A stretch of DNA of 64,000 nt from Ornithinibacillus gellani (GTDB taxonomy: Bacteria; Bacillota; Bacilli; Bacillales; Amphibacillaceae), in contig NZ_QTSZ01000037.1 in the NCBI RefSeq assembly GCF_003730295.1, positions 62,001 to 126,000 on the forward strand, written 5' to 3'. Below are positions 55,701 through 64,000 of this stretch, one piece after another. Numbering within the stretch: position 1 is the first letter of the stretch; every line of letters starts with the position of its first letter. A program made the position numbers and the translations under genes. The notes beneath the pieces are model-generated. The model saw only the letters and a list, made by a program, of their open reading frames with translations, searched no databases and was not told the origin of the DNA.

Positions 55701-56510
55701 TTATATTTGTTGAACGTCATTTAACCTAGGTTGGGCTTGATTCGTTAGCGTTAATAAATGGCATTCGGCTTTTGTTCCTAGTCGAAATGGTAATAAAGTG
55801 TATCCATATCCTTCACTAATAAATACGGTGGAGGTGCCAACATGCTTTAAACCACCATTTGTATAATAGCCTAACGGACCAAAACGAATTTGACCACCAT
55901 GCGTATGACCGCCTAGTACCAAATTCACCTTACTCATTCTGGTTGAATCAAGTGTATCCAAGATAGTTGGATTATGGGTAATAAGGATAGAATAGTCCTC
56001 CATCATGTTAGGAGCAGCTAGATCTAGTCTCGCTTCACGATATTCACTACAGTCCAACCCAACGAATTGAATTGTTTCATTTTGTCGTTCAATTATATCG
56101 TTTGAATTGGCCAATATGTGAATGGATTCTTTTTCCAATAAATCTTGAAGGACTAAATAATCAGATTCATAATCATTATTTCCCCAAACAAAATATATCG
56201 GAGCTTGCCATTGTTTAAGCAATTGAAGATTGGCTTTTGTTCTGGAAAATGGCACGCCTTTTTCTCTTAAATCACCGCCAATAATGACAAGGTCCACCTG
56301 CATACTACTTAATTTATTCATTGTTTTGATGTTTAAGCTGCGTCGATGGATATCAGAAATAAAAAAGATGGTTAATCCGTTAAACGCCTCTGGCAACAAA
56401 GGATCCCGAATTGTTCGTACGTCAATTACATCGTGATGAGCAATATAGAACATATAGAAAGCAAAACCCATTAAACATAACGCGGTCAATCCTATTGCCA
56501 TCAGATACAT
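55701..56510 (-). CDS. ypbG: Calcineurin-like phosphoesterase YpbG
   Basis: 269 residues from the ATG at 56508-56510, nine bases after GGAGG. One N-terminal membrane segment, then the metallophosphoesterase motifs FISDIHRRS, GGDLREKG, WGNNDYES, ITHNPTI and GGHTHGGQ. The catalytic domain is probably outside the membrane. Substrate unknown. The neighbouring ypbF of B. subtilis is absent. Confidence 0.9.
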   Translation of the reverse strand: MYLMAIGLTALCLMGFAFYMFYIAHHDVIDVRTIRDPLLPEAFNGLTIFFISDIHRRSLNIKTMNKLSSMQVDLVIIGGDLREKGVPFSRTKANLQLLKQWQAPIYFVWGNNDYESDYLVLQDLLEKESIHILANSNDIIERQNETIQFVGLDCSEYREARLDLAAPNMMEDYSILITHNPTILDTLDSTRMSKVNLVLGGHTHGGQIRFGPLGYYTNGGLKHVGTSTVFISEGYGYTLLPFRLGTKAECHLLTLTNQAQPRLNDVQQI

Positions 56511-56690
56511 GCGTTTATTCCTCCTGTATATGTAAGAATAAGTCATCAAGCCTTTTAGTCATGCCTTCACATATTAGCGCAATCAGAAGAAATAATACAT
56601 GTATCACATAAGTATTAATAGCTGTTTTCTAATATGCCCTGTCAAGGATGGGCTATGCAAATAGATGACATTCCATACATGGAATGAATT

Positions 56691-57014
56691 TTAATTCATT
56701 TGGTTTAATATATTTAAAATCTCATCTCCGTAAAAATAAAACAAACCAGCAGTGAATCCAATCACTAATAACAGTACGATAATCAATCGAAACAGCGGTC
56801 GATTAAAAGTCATTCGTGCTTTACTATTATTATTACCATGAACCTCTCTTCTTGGCGGTAAGTTAAGAATATCAATTTCCCTTGAATAGGTAGGTTCAGT
56901 TTCTTCCTTTATTTGTTCCGATTCTTTTTCATCATTTGCTGATTGCTGTACTTCATCCAATAATTTGCGTAGCTCGTCCGCTTGATCCGGACTTTTATCT
57001 TTATCTTCAACCAA
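56691..57014 (-). CDS. ypbE: Short YpbE-like membrane protein without LysM domain
   Basis: 107 residues, starting at TTG (57012-57014) nine bases after GAGGTG. Acidic cytoplasmic part (about 1-70), NLPPRREVHGN, one membrane segment (about 74-95) and a tail of only ten residues. In B. subtilis YpbE (240 residues) is a membrane protein with a long outer part ending in LysM; order and topology agree, but everything after the membrane segment is missing. Overlaps ypbD by eight bases. Confidence 0.6.
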   Translation of the reverse strand: MVEDKDKSPDQADELRKLLDEVQQSANDEKESEQIKEETEPTYSREIDILNLPPRREVHGNNNSKARMTFNRPLFRLIIVLLLVIGFTAGLFYFYGDEILNILNQMN

Positions 57015-57594
57015 CGTTCACTACACCTCTCTTTGTATAACGTATCCAAAGACCCAATAAAAAATCAATTGTAAAGTGAGTAGTTATTGTAACAACTAAA
57101 TTATTTGTTAACAAAAATAAATAACCGATATAAAAACTAACGAATAGTACTGAAATAAGCAATACCGGCTTTCGTAAATATCTAAAGTGCACCAATGCAA
57201 AAATCGTGCTTGCGGTCATATAACCAAAAGTGGTTTGCAGGACACCTCTGAACAATAATTCCTCTGATATAGCGATAAGTAATGTAATCCAAAAGATTCC
57301 ACCTATGGAAAGGTCAGTGAAAATTTTTTCATTTAACCCACCATCATCCTGATACTTTTTCGGTACAAATGTCATCAGAATGAAATCAATCCCTACAATA
57401 ATCAATCCAGGCAATACTCCATAATAAAATATTTCTGATGGAATAAGCTTTATATATTTCAACCAGTTTGTCATGGAATCAAATATAAATATGCTTGCCG
57501 CCATCGCCACAACAATAAAAATAAGTTGCGTATATACGAGCGATTGACGCAATTGCTTTGGAGATAATTGTTGAATAAGTTCACTTTGTTTCAT
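57007..57594 (-). CDS. ypbD: CPBP/CAAX-type intramembrane metalloprotease YpbD
   Basis: 195 residues, about six membrane segments. Motif 1 SEELLFRGVLQT, motif 2 FALVHFRYL and a third HFTIDFLLG carry the Glu-Glu, Arg and His residues of Abi/CPBP proteases. Function in Bacillus unknown. The start overlaps the recQ stop by 14 bases. Confidence 0.88.
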   Translation of the reverse strand: MKQSELIQQLSPKQLRQSLVYTQLIFIVVAMAASIFIFDSMTNWLKYIKLIPSEIFYYGVLPGLIIVGIDFILMTFVPKKYQDDGGLNEKIFTDLSIGGIFWITLLIAISEELLFRGVLQTTFGYMTASTIFALVHFRYLRKPVLLISVLFVSFYIGYLFLLTNNLVVTITTHFTIDFLLGLWIRYTKRGVVNVG

Positions 57595-59134
57595 ATTCTG
57601 CTCCGATTAACAATTTGCTGCGTAAAGATTCTTCCCAGCTGTCGTAGAAAATTTTTTCTATGCTATTGATGGATGGATTCCATTTATTCAACTCGAATCC
57701 GCAGTTACTACAACACTGACCAGTTGGCTGCTTATAGGTGGGTTGAAAAACAGAATAAAGTGTTTGACGTAGACAGACTGTTTCATTCACCCATTGAAGC
57801 ATTGATTGTAATTTATTTTCTTTTAATTGTATGCGCTCTTGGATAAAGGATTGAATTTGACGATAAGCATCTGTCCAAGTTTCATGGTGAAACAGAATCG
57901 CATTATTTACTATAATATCATGTTTTTCCAGCTGATAGTAAAAAAACCGCCATTGCACTTCATTCATTTGAAAAATGGTTTCAATTTCTTCTGATGAATG
58001 AGGGATACTTATTCCTTGTTCAGCATAATTCTTTAAGATTTGAAATGCAGCCGATACGACCTGCTCAGAGGGAAGTTCTTGTTGAATGATTCTTCTAGGC
58101 AGTATTTCATCGGCTTTAGAATATAAGATAAGACTTACACTATCCTGTCCATCTCTCCCCGCTCTGCCAGCTTCTTGGATATATGCTTCCATCTGATAAG
58201 GAAAATGATAATGTATGACAAGTCTTATATTACTTTTATCAATTCCCATCCCGAAGGCACTTGTACAACAAACAATGTCAATTTGGTCATTCATAAATTG
58301 TTGTTGGATGGAGATACGATCCACTTGATCCATACCGCCATGATAATAAGCAATACGGCGGTGTGGAAACTGATTCAGCAAACGGGAGGCTACTTCTTCC
58401 GTCATCATCCTACTAGTAAAATATATCAAGGTAGGAACAGGTCGAGCAGACAAGTAAGAAGCGATAACCTGATTTTTATCGTCTTCTTTTTCGACATGTT
58501 GAATGGAAATAGCAATGTTTTCTCGATCCATGGGATAAATATGCTTTTGAATATCGGGACGGTTTAAAGACGTTAGGATATCCCGCTGTACATAATTGGT
58601 AGCTGTTGCAGTCAGTGCTAGAACCACTGGATTGTCCAATGCTGTGATAATCGGTCCCAATCGTTGATAATCTGGTCGGAATTCATGACCCCATTGTGAG
58701 ATGCAATGTGCCTCATCAATCACAAATAGATCGATGTTTATTTGTAATAACCTATTAATAAAAGATTGACTTTGCAGTTGTTCTGGAGAAACGAAAATAA
58801 GTTTGTATGTATCTAATCGCTCTATAATAGCCTTTCTTGTTGGGAAATCCATAAAACTATTGATGGCAACAGCTGCTTTAAATTGTTTGGCTTTCAATCG
58901 CTTTACTTGATCCATCATAAGGGAAATTAATGGCGAAACAACAAGCACTTTACCTTGTAAGATTCTAGCGGGAAGTTCGTAGCATAAGGATTTTCCCGAA
59001 CCAGTTGGTAAAATACCAAGCACATCCTGCCCGCGTAAAATATCCGAAATAATTTCTTTTTGACCAATCCGAAAAGACGTTAGTCCCATCTCCTGTTGCA
59101 AAACAGCTTCAAGTGAAATCGGTTGTTTTGTCAT
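57581..59134 (-). CDS. recQ: RecQ-family DNA helicase
   Basis: 517 residues from the ATG at 59132-59134 after GGAGG. SF2 helicase: LPTGSGKSLCYELP (Walker A), VIDEAHCISQWGHEFRPDY (DEAH plus aromatic loop), TATATN, and QEAGRAGRDGQ (motif VI). Zn-binding cysteines of RQC occur near the C-terminus (CLRQT, CCSNCGF). No HRDC domain. Short RecQ type, as in B. subtilis (496). Overlaps ypbB by 26 bases. Confidence 0.93.
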   Translation of the reverse strand: MTKQPISLEAVLQQEMGLTSFRIGQKEIISDILRGQDVLGILPTGSGKSLCYELPARILQGKVLVVSPLISLMMDQVKRLKAKQFKAAVAINSFMDFPTRKAIIERLDTYKLIFVSPEQLQSQSFINRLLQINIDLFVIDEAHCISQWGHEFRPDYQRLGPIITALDNPVVLALTATATNYVQRDILTSLNRPDIQKHIYPMDRENIAISIQHVEKEDDKNQVIASYLSARPVPTLIYFTSRMMTEEVASRLLNQFPHRRIAYYHGGMDQVDRISIQQQFMNDQIDIVCCTSAFGMGIDKSNIRLVIHYHFPYQMEAYIQEAGRAGRDGQDSVSLILYSKADEILPRRIIQQELPSEQVVSAAFQILKNYAEQGISIPHSSEEIETIFQMNEVQWRFFYYQLEKHDIIVNNAILFHHETWTDAYRQIQSFIQERIQLKENKLQSMLQWVNETVCLRQTLYSVFQPTYKQPTGQCCSNCGFELNKWNPSINSIEKIFYDSWEESLRSKLLIGAEYETK

Positions 59135-60209
59135 GAACCTCCCTCCTTTCATCTGATTTGGATAAATGAATTCGAGTTAAGCTTAATCGAATTTGAAAAT
59201 AGCTTATTTGATGATCAACCGCTTTTTTAATCGTTTTTAGCTTTAAAGATTTGCATGTATGAACTGCAGATTCAATGGCTTGAAATTCATGTTCACTAAC
59301 ATATGGTTTGATTGAAAAATCGGAATCTATTAGGGCCATTTCAACAATATGATCATAAATCGTATTCTGCTTTAACTTCCGTCGTTCCGCTATTTCCTCA
59401 ATCGTCATCCCGAGTTGCATCATTGCATTGGTTTTTTCTGCAGAGGCAGTAATAAAGGACGTTTCCATTGAGCAGTATTGCAGCAACTGTGAAAGAATAG
59501 GTAGTTTATTTTGCTTCACTTCTGTGATAAAAAGATGTACTACAGCCACTAAAAATAGTTGTACATCTTCCTTACTCAAATCATAAGCGATGGCGAGCTG
59601 GCTGATGCTTAATCCATAATCCTTATAGCCGGTTAATCGATCTACAAATAGTTTAGCAGCTAATGGATTCGTTTTTCGTAATACATGATGAAGTTCATCA
59701 TACAATCCTTCGAGCATTTTAGCATCAGATATTTTTTTATGGACACGATAGATAGCTTTGATAGATTGAGTTACATCCCGGTTATCAATCAAAGGTATAA
59801 AGGAAAAATGTTGTTTATAACTATTTGTATAAGTCTGAATGAGAAGCAGGATTCCCTGATAAAATTCATTGTCCATCTTTGAATAAGAAAATCCATTATA
59901 ATCATCAAATGGTAAACCTGCTTGATGATGTATCAACCAATCTTTTCCAAATGGTGAAAGCAAATATGAATGATCAGCCTGTTTGGATCGAATTAGATAT
60001 CCTTCTGTTGTTAAATCATCCATTCGGTCCGTAAATATCTTTTTATCCAAACCAGGATATATACCATAAAAGCGTTCTAATTCAAATAACCGTGCGTCAT
60101 GTACGGTTTGGATTCCTTTTTTTCCCGTTAACAAATGGTAAATAGCAGAACTACTACGTGTGTCTTTAATTACTTCTGTACATGTTAAGATAATACCATT
60201 GAATAACAA
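59109..60209 (-). CDS. ypbB: Helix-turn-helix protein YpbB
   Basis: 366 residues from TTG at 60207-60209, eight bases after GGAGG (an ATG at 60224 would overlap that site). C-terminal HTH_40-like region LGMTIEEIAERRKLKQNTIYDH. Helical throughout, no membrane part. Gene order ypbB-recQ is conserved in Bacillaceae; its role is unknown but a function with RecQ in DNA handling is plausible. Confidence 0.87.
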   Translation of the reverse strand: MLFNGIILTCTEVIKDTRSSSAIYHLLTGKKGIQTVHDARLFELERFYGIYPGLDKKIFTDRMDDLTTEGYLIRSKQADHSYLLSPFGKDWLIHHQAGLPFDDYNGFSYSKMDNEFYQGILLLIQTYTNSYKQHFSFIPLIDNRDVTQSIKAIYRVHKKISDAKMLEGLYDELHHVLRKTNPLAAKLFVDRLTGYKDYGLSISQLAIAYDLSKEDVQLFLVAVVHLFITEVKQNKLPILSQLLQYCSMETSFITASAEKTNAMMQLGMTIEEIAERRKLKQNTIYDHIVEMALIDSDFSIKPYVSEHEFQAIESAVHTCKSLKLKTIKKAVDHQISYFQIRLSLTRIHLSKSDERREVHDKTTDFT

Positions 60210-60267
60210 TCCATCCCCCTCCATTCGTAAATCCGAAGTTATATGATTATATTGAAAAGATTTTTAG

Positions 60268-60296
60268 TTGAAAAGAATACGTTATCGTAATACTAT
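60268..60296 (+). promoter_or_regulatory. Sigma-A-type promoter of fer
   Basis: TTGAAA, exactly 17 bases, TACTAT on the plus strand, about 84 bases before the fer start. Confidence 0.65.
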
Positions 60297-60313
60297 TAAA
60301 TTATAAACGTTAA

Positions 60314-60634
<321 letters not shown>

Positions 60635-60676
60635 GACAGAAGCTGCTTATAATTAAAGCAACCTCTGTCCTTTTTT
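60635..60676 (+). terminator. Terminator after fer
   Basis: GACAGAAGCTGCTT...AAGCAACCTCTGTC stem, then T6; its T-run reaches the resE stop codon. Confidence 0.85.
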
Positions 60677-62432
60677 ATTTAGGGATTCTAAAAGTAAAAG
60701 TAGTTCCTTTATTTACGAGACTTTTTACCGTTATGGTGCCATTATGTGCATCAATGATATTTTTTACGATGGCAAGGCCAAGACCCGTTCCCTTTTTCTT
60801 CTCTTTTCTTGTTCTGGATTTATCCGCTTTATAAAAACGTTCAAAGACAAATGGTAAATCTTCTTCTGGGATACCACTGCCACTATCCTGAATGGATACT
60901 TGAAATGCATCTTCGTTATTTTCTACATGAATATGCACCGTTCCATTCTCCCCTGTATGACGGAGTGCGTTATCAATTAGATTGGTAAATACTTGCTCAA
61001 TTCGATCTGGATCGAAATCGGCTTCTGGAACACACATCTCTTTACTAAATTCAATGGTAATCAACTGATCTTTCGCAATTCCATTAAACTTTCGGATAAT
61101 CCGGTCAATATATGATTCAATCAAAACTGTCTCCTGATGTAATTGAATATGACCTGCTTCCATACGTGCTAAATCCAACAGCTCATTAACAAGTCTGCTC
61201 AATCTTAATGATTCTTCATATATGATTTGTGCCAGCTCGTTTTTCTCTTCTTTTGATTCGGCAATATCATCTACAATAGCTTCACTATATCCTTGCAGCA
61301 TTGAAATAGGTGTACGTAATTCATGCGAAACATTGGCAATAAAGTCCTTGCGCAGCTTATCCAATCTTCTTTCTTCTGTCATGTCACGTATAACTGCAAC
61401 AGCACCCCGGACATAGGATTGATCATACAATGGAGTCATTATCATGACCCAGCTTCTTCCTTGTAAATTGATTTCTTTTAATCGTTCACTTTCACTATGA
61501 ACAACCTCTTGTAGAATTTCATTTAATTCATTTGGCAGCTTGCTATTGTTATCTGTAATCGGTACATTATTTTCATAATACCAATCTTCCAAAAATCGTT
61601 CAGCTGGTGGATTGGTAACAATCATTTCACCATTGCGATTTAGGGTGATAACACCGTCTGCCATCGAGCTTACAATACTTGATAGCTGTTCCTTCTCTTG
61701 TCTTAAAGCATTAATATGGAATTTCAGCTGCCTACCCATGCGATTAAATGCAATGGCCAATTCACCAATTTCATCATGCGTCAGAATCGGTACTTTCGTA
61801 TTAAATTCCCCACGTGTCAAATCAAACGCGGCTTCTCGCATTTTAATCAATGGCGATGTAATTCGAGTAGAGAGAAAGAATGCGAATATCGTAGTTAGAA
61901 TAATTGCAATTCCTGCTGCTAAAAAGATGATATGGGTTGTTTCCGCTTTTGTTTGATCGATGACTTCTAAGGATTGGTATACAAAAACAGCACCATGCTC
62001 AGAATTCGTTGGGGTACCAACAATCATTGCTTCCTTTTTTTCACTTGGCATCAAAAACTGCTTTTTTACTTCCGCTCGATCGGTAAATACCTTCCGTAAA
62101 TCAGAATCACTTTCCAACCATTGGTCATCTAGTTTGGCAAGCTCATCATCACTCGTTTCAGAAACCCAAGAAGTTCCGTCATCAAAAATAATAATAATTC
62201 GACTAGCTGGATCTTTTACCCGTTCGGTTGTATCAATAATCAAATCCCGGTCTGTGTAACTTTCCACCATTACAGATACTTTTGTTGCGGTTTGTTGCAT
62301 ACCTTTTTCAGCTTCTTGAATATGGAAATTCTCAAAAAACTCGAGTAATAAAATCGTCAGGATTAATAAGACAAAAGAAACTAGCAATAAAATGGTTATT
62401 GCTAGCTTACCGACAACACTTCTCCAAAACAT
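60675..62432 (-). CDS. resE: Sensor histidine kinase ResE
   Basis: 585 residues. Two membrane segments (about 9-30 and 165-187) around an outer sensor domain, HAMP (about 190-240), PAS (about 245-345), then HisKA with VSHELRTPISMLQGY (phospho-His) and HATPase (N-box, DSGSGIPEEDLP, GTGLGLAIV). With ResD it controls respiration and anaerobic genes. Its ATG overlaps the resD TAA by one base. Confidence 0.95.
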   Translation of the reverse strand: MFWRSVVGKLAITILLLVSFVLLILTILLLEFFENFHIQEAEKGMQQTATKVSVMVESYTDRDLIIDTTERVKDPASRIIIIFDDGTSWVSETSDDELAKLDDQWLESDSDLRKVFTDRAEVKKQFLMPSEKKEAMIVGTPTNSEHGAVFVYQSLEVIDQTKAETTHIIFLAAGIAIILTTIFAFFLSTRITSPLIKMREAAFDLTRGEFNTKVPILTHDEIGELAIAFNRMGRQLKFHINALRQEKEQLSSIVSSMADGVITLNRNGEMIVTNPPAERFLEDWYYENNVPITDNNSKLPNELNEILQEVVHSESERLKEINLQGRSWVMIMTPLYDQSYVRGAVAVIRDMTEERRLDKLRKDFIANVSHELRTPISMLQGYSEAIVDDIAESKEEKNELAQIIYEESLRLSRLVNELLDLARMEAGHIQLHQETVLIESYIDRIIRKFNGIAKDQLITIEFSKEMCVPEADFDPDRIEQVFTNLIDNALRHTGENGTVHIHVENNEDAFQVSIQDSGSGIPEEDLPFVFERFYKADKSRTRKEKKKGTGLGLAIVKNIIDAHNGTITVKSLVNKGTTFTFRIPK

Positions 62433-63148
62433 TAGACTGTTTCCACCTCAAATTTATAGCCTACGCCCCAGACTGTAACAATCATCTTTGCAGCTTCTTT
62501 TGAAGCGCTATTTAATTTCTCGCGAAGCCGCTTTACATGTGTATCCACTGTTCGTAGGTCTCCAAAGAATTCATATTGCCACACTTCTTTTAATAATTGT
62601 TCGCGATTAAATACTTTATCAGGTGTTTTCGCTAAAAAGCAAAGTAATTCATACTCTTTTGGTGTCAAATTAACTTCTTTTCCTTCAGCAGTAACACGAT
62701 GAGCATCATGATCAATCGTTAGATGAGGAAATACGAGAATATTCTTAGCTTGTGTGTCTACTTCAGAATAGTTAGAAGCAGTAGCTCTTCTCAATAAGGC
62801 TTTCACGCGTAGAACAACTTCCCTTGGGCTAAACGGTTTTACTATATAATCATCTGTACCAACTTCAAATCCTTGCACGCGATTAGCTTCTTCACCTTTT
62901 GCTGTTAGCATAATCACTGGGGTGTTTTTTTCTTTTCGTAGCTCCTGACAGACCTCAATTCCATCCATTTCAGGCATCATGAGGTCAAGCAAAATAACAT
63001 CATAGTTATTGGTTAAAGCGAGCTCTAAGGCATCGCTACCATTATCTGCTTCATCAACTACATAATCTTCGCGCTCCAAATACATACGAAGCAAGCGGCG
63101 AATGCGATCTTCATCATCTACAACAAGTAGTTTAATTTCTTCTGCCAT
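62432..63148 (-). CDS. resD: Response regulator ResD
   Basis: 238 residues, OmpR/PhoB family. Receiver domain with LLVVDDEDRIRRLL, LDLMMPEMDG (phospho-Asp) and VMLTAKGEE; winged-helix DNA-binding domain with TPKEYELLCFLA and VDTHVKRLREKL. Positive regulator of respiratory genes, including cytochrome biogenesis, under low oxygen. Pairs with resE. Confidence 0.96.
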   Translation of the reverse strand: MAEEIKLLVVDDEDRIRRLLRMYLEREDYVVDEADNGSDALELALTNNYDVILLDLMMPEMDGIEVCQELRKEKNTPVIMLTAKGEEANRVQGFEVGTDDYIVKPFSPREVVLRVKALLRRATASNYSEVDTQAKNILVFPHLTIDHDAHRVTAEGKEVNLTPKEYELLCFLAKTPDKVFNREQLLKEVWQYEFFGDLRTVDTHVKRLREKLNSASKEAAKMIVTVWGVGYKFEVETV

Positions 63149-63212
63149 GCGTATTCCCCTTTCAACATTCTATTCACTAGTATAAACGAAGCGACAAAAA
63201 AAGTATAAGAAT

Positions 63213-63257
63213 AAAAACAAGACACCCGTAAGCAATACATAGAATGTCTTGTTTTTT
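63213..63257 (-). terminator. Terminator between resC and resD
   Basis: AAACAAGACA...TGTCTTGTTT stem with T-run on the minus strand, so resDE may also need its own promoter; TATACT lies at about 63180 with a poor -35. Confidence 0.7.
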
Positions 63258-63274
63258 GTATTTACATGGAAGGA

Positions 63275-64000
63275 TTATGCATAGGAATGCAAACCGGCCA
63301 ATATCAGATTTACGGCAATAAGGTTAAACATGATGATGGCAAAGCCACCTACCGCAAGCCATGCTGATTTTTCGCCATGCCAGCCTCTTGACAGACGTAA
63401 ATGTAAGAAAGCTGCATAGAAGAACCAGGTTACGAGCGCCCATACCTCTTTTGGATCCCAGCCCCAGAATCGATCCCATGCTATCTGCGCCCAAATTGCG
63501 GCAAATATCAGTCCTCCAAGCGTAAATACCGGAAAGCCAATTGCTACAGAGCGATAGGTAATTTCATCTAGTAAATCAAGCTTGGATCGTTTTAGTAATG
63601 GCTGTAATGCCGCACCAAGACGTTTTCGCAAAATCAAACGTAGTAGTAAATAAATGATTGAACCTGTAATAAATGACCATATTATTGTATTTAGTTTTTT
63701 ACCCGCATCTGCACCATGCATCCAAGCAGGTGCTTCAAATAACGGAGTCATTGCATCACTGGTCAATAGCTCACCATCTGTTGGTCCAGCAATAGGTGGA
63801 AGCGTATAAGTTGATGTTAGTGTTTTATTATCAACAGGATATTCAAATGTTGCTTCGTAATTCATTATACTAAAAGTCACTGAGATGACACTAAAGCCAA
63901 CAAATAGAATTAATGAGTATAAAACAATTTCCAACCAAGTTGTACGTTTGCTGCGTACGGTTTGATCGATTTTCTTAATTAAATAAGCTAGTCCAGTTAC
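63275..64000 (-). CDS. resC: Cytochrome c biogenesis protein ResC (C-terminal part)
   Basis: Partial: the frame stays open to the window edge, giving the last 241 residues of a protein that has about 390 in B. subtilis. CcsA/ResC family with several membrane segments and the haem-handling motif [14 protein letters not shown]; ends [11 protein letters not shown]. It moves haem to apocytochrome c together with ResB. QcrC in this window is a likely client. The apparent TTG start at 63934 is not the true start. Confidence 0.94.
   Translation of the reverse strand, partial: VTGLAYLIKKIDQTVRSKRTTWLEIVLYSLILFVGFSVISVTFSIMNYEATFEYPVDNKTLTSTYTLPPIAGPTDGELLTSDAMTPLFEAPAWMHGADAGKKLNTIIWSFITGSIIYLLLRLILRKRLGAALQPLLKRSKLDLLDEITYRSVAIGFPVFTLGGLIFAAIWAQIAWDRFWGWDPKEVWALVTWFFYAAFLHLRLSRGWHGEKSAWLAVGGFAIIMFNLIAVNLILAGLHSYA

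Overview
This window is a stretch of conserved chromosome from a low-GC, spore-forming member of the Bacillaceae. Gene order follows the Bacillus subtilis segment running from sspM/yppC through recU-ponA, dnaD-asnS-aspB, pan, bshA-dapB, qcr, aro, ndk-hep-men, hbs-spoIVA, gpsA-der, cmk, sleB, gudB and recQ to resCDE, almost gene for gene. Spore genes (sspM, spoIVA, spoVIF, yphE/yphF, sleB-ypeB and a ypjB remnant), bacillithiol genes (bshA, bdr), menaquinone/heptaprenyl genes and TRAP (mtrB) agree with that. The acidic linkers in PonA and the general divergence from B. subtilis would suit a halotolerant relative such as Oceanobacillus or Virgibacillus, but the genus is inferred from gene content and not proven.

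Layout. 1-4.7 kb: sspM, yppC, recU-ponA. 4.9-9.6 kb (minus strand): ypmB-aspB-asnS-dnaD-nth, preceded by a 17-codon ORF and a structured leader. 9.6-14.7 kb: dinG and panB-panC-panD. 14.8-19.8 kb: ypjD-dapB-mgsA-bshA-cca-birA. 19.9-22.6 kb: ypjC (plus strand), a YugP-type metallopeptidase, a shortened ypjB, ypjA. 22.8-26.8 kb: qcrABC (menaquinol:cytochrome c reductase), ypiF, ypiA. 26.9-34.5 kb: the aromatic operon aroC-aroB-aroH-hisC-tyrA-aroA, cheR, ndk. 34.6-38 kb: hepT-menG-hepS, mtrB, hbs. 38.4-44.2 kb: spoIVA, yphF-yphE, spoVIF, gpsA-der. 44.7-50.7 kb: ypfD, cmk, motI, sleB-ypeB, prsW. 50.8-60.2 kb: ansA, bdr, gudB, mecB, ypbG, ypbE-ypbD-recQ-ypbB. 60.3-64 kb: fer, resE-resD and the 3' part of resC.

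The interesting material lies in the departures from the conserved order and in the intergenic DNA. Several genes present at these positions in B. subtilis are missing: trpEDCFBA between aroH and hisC, folE between hbs and mtrB, bshB1 between mgsA and bshA, ypiB, ypbF, and the serA/sigX block between fer and resE. YpjB and YpbE look like shortened orthologues that keep their membrane anchors but lack most of the extracytoplasmic part. A structured intergenic repeat occurs three times (about 4.7-4.9, 20.9 and 44.3 kb). A different, GC-richer foldback element of about 320 bp sits between ansA and bdr.

The best candidates for undescribed regulation are two. Upstream of ypmB-aspB-asnS there is a leader in which one segment can pair either with an upstream segment or with a Shine-Dalgarno sequence; that Shine-Dalgarno sequence serves a 17-codon ORF whose stop overlaps the start of ypmB. 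The qcrA promoter carries a perfect 6-5-6 inverted repeat exactly between its -35 and -10. No tRNA or rRNA gene, CRISPR array, prophage or transposase gene was seen.
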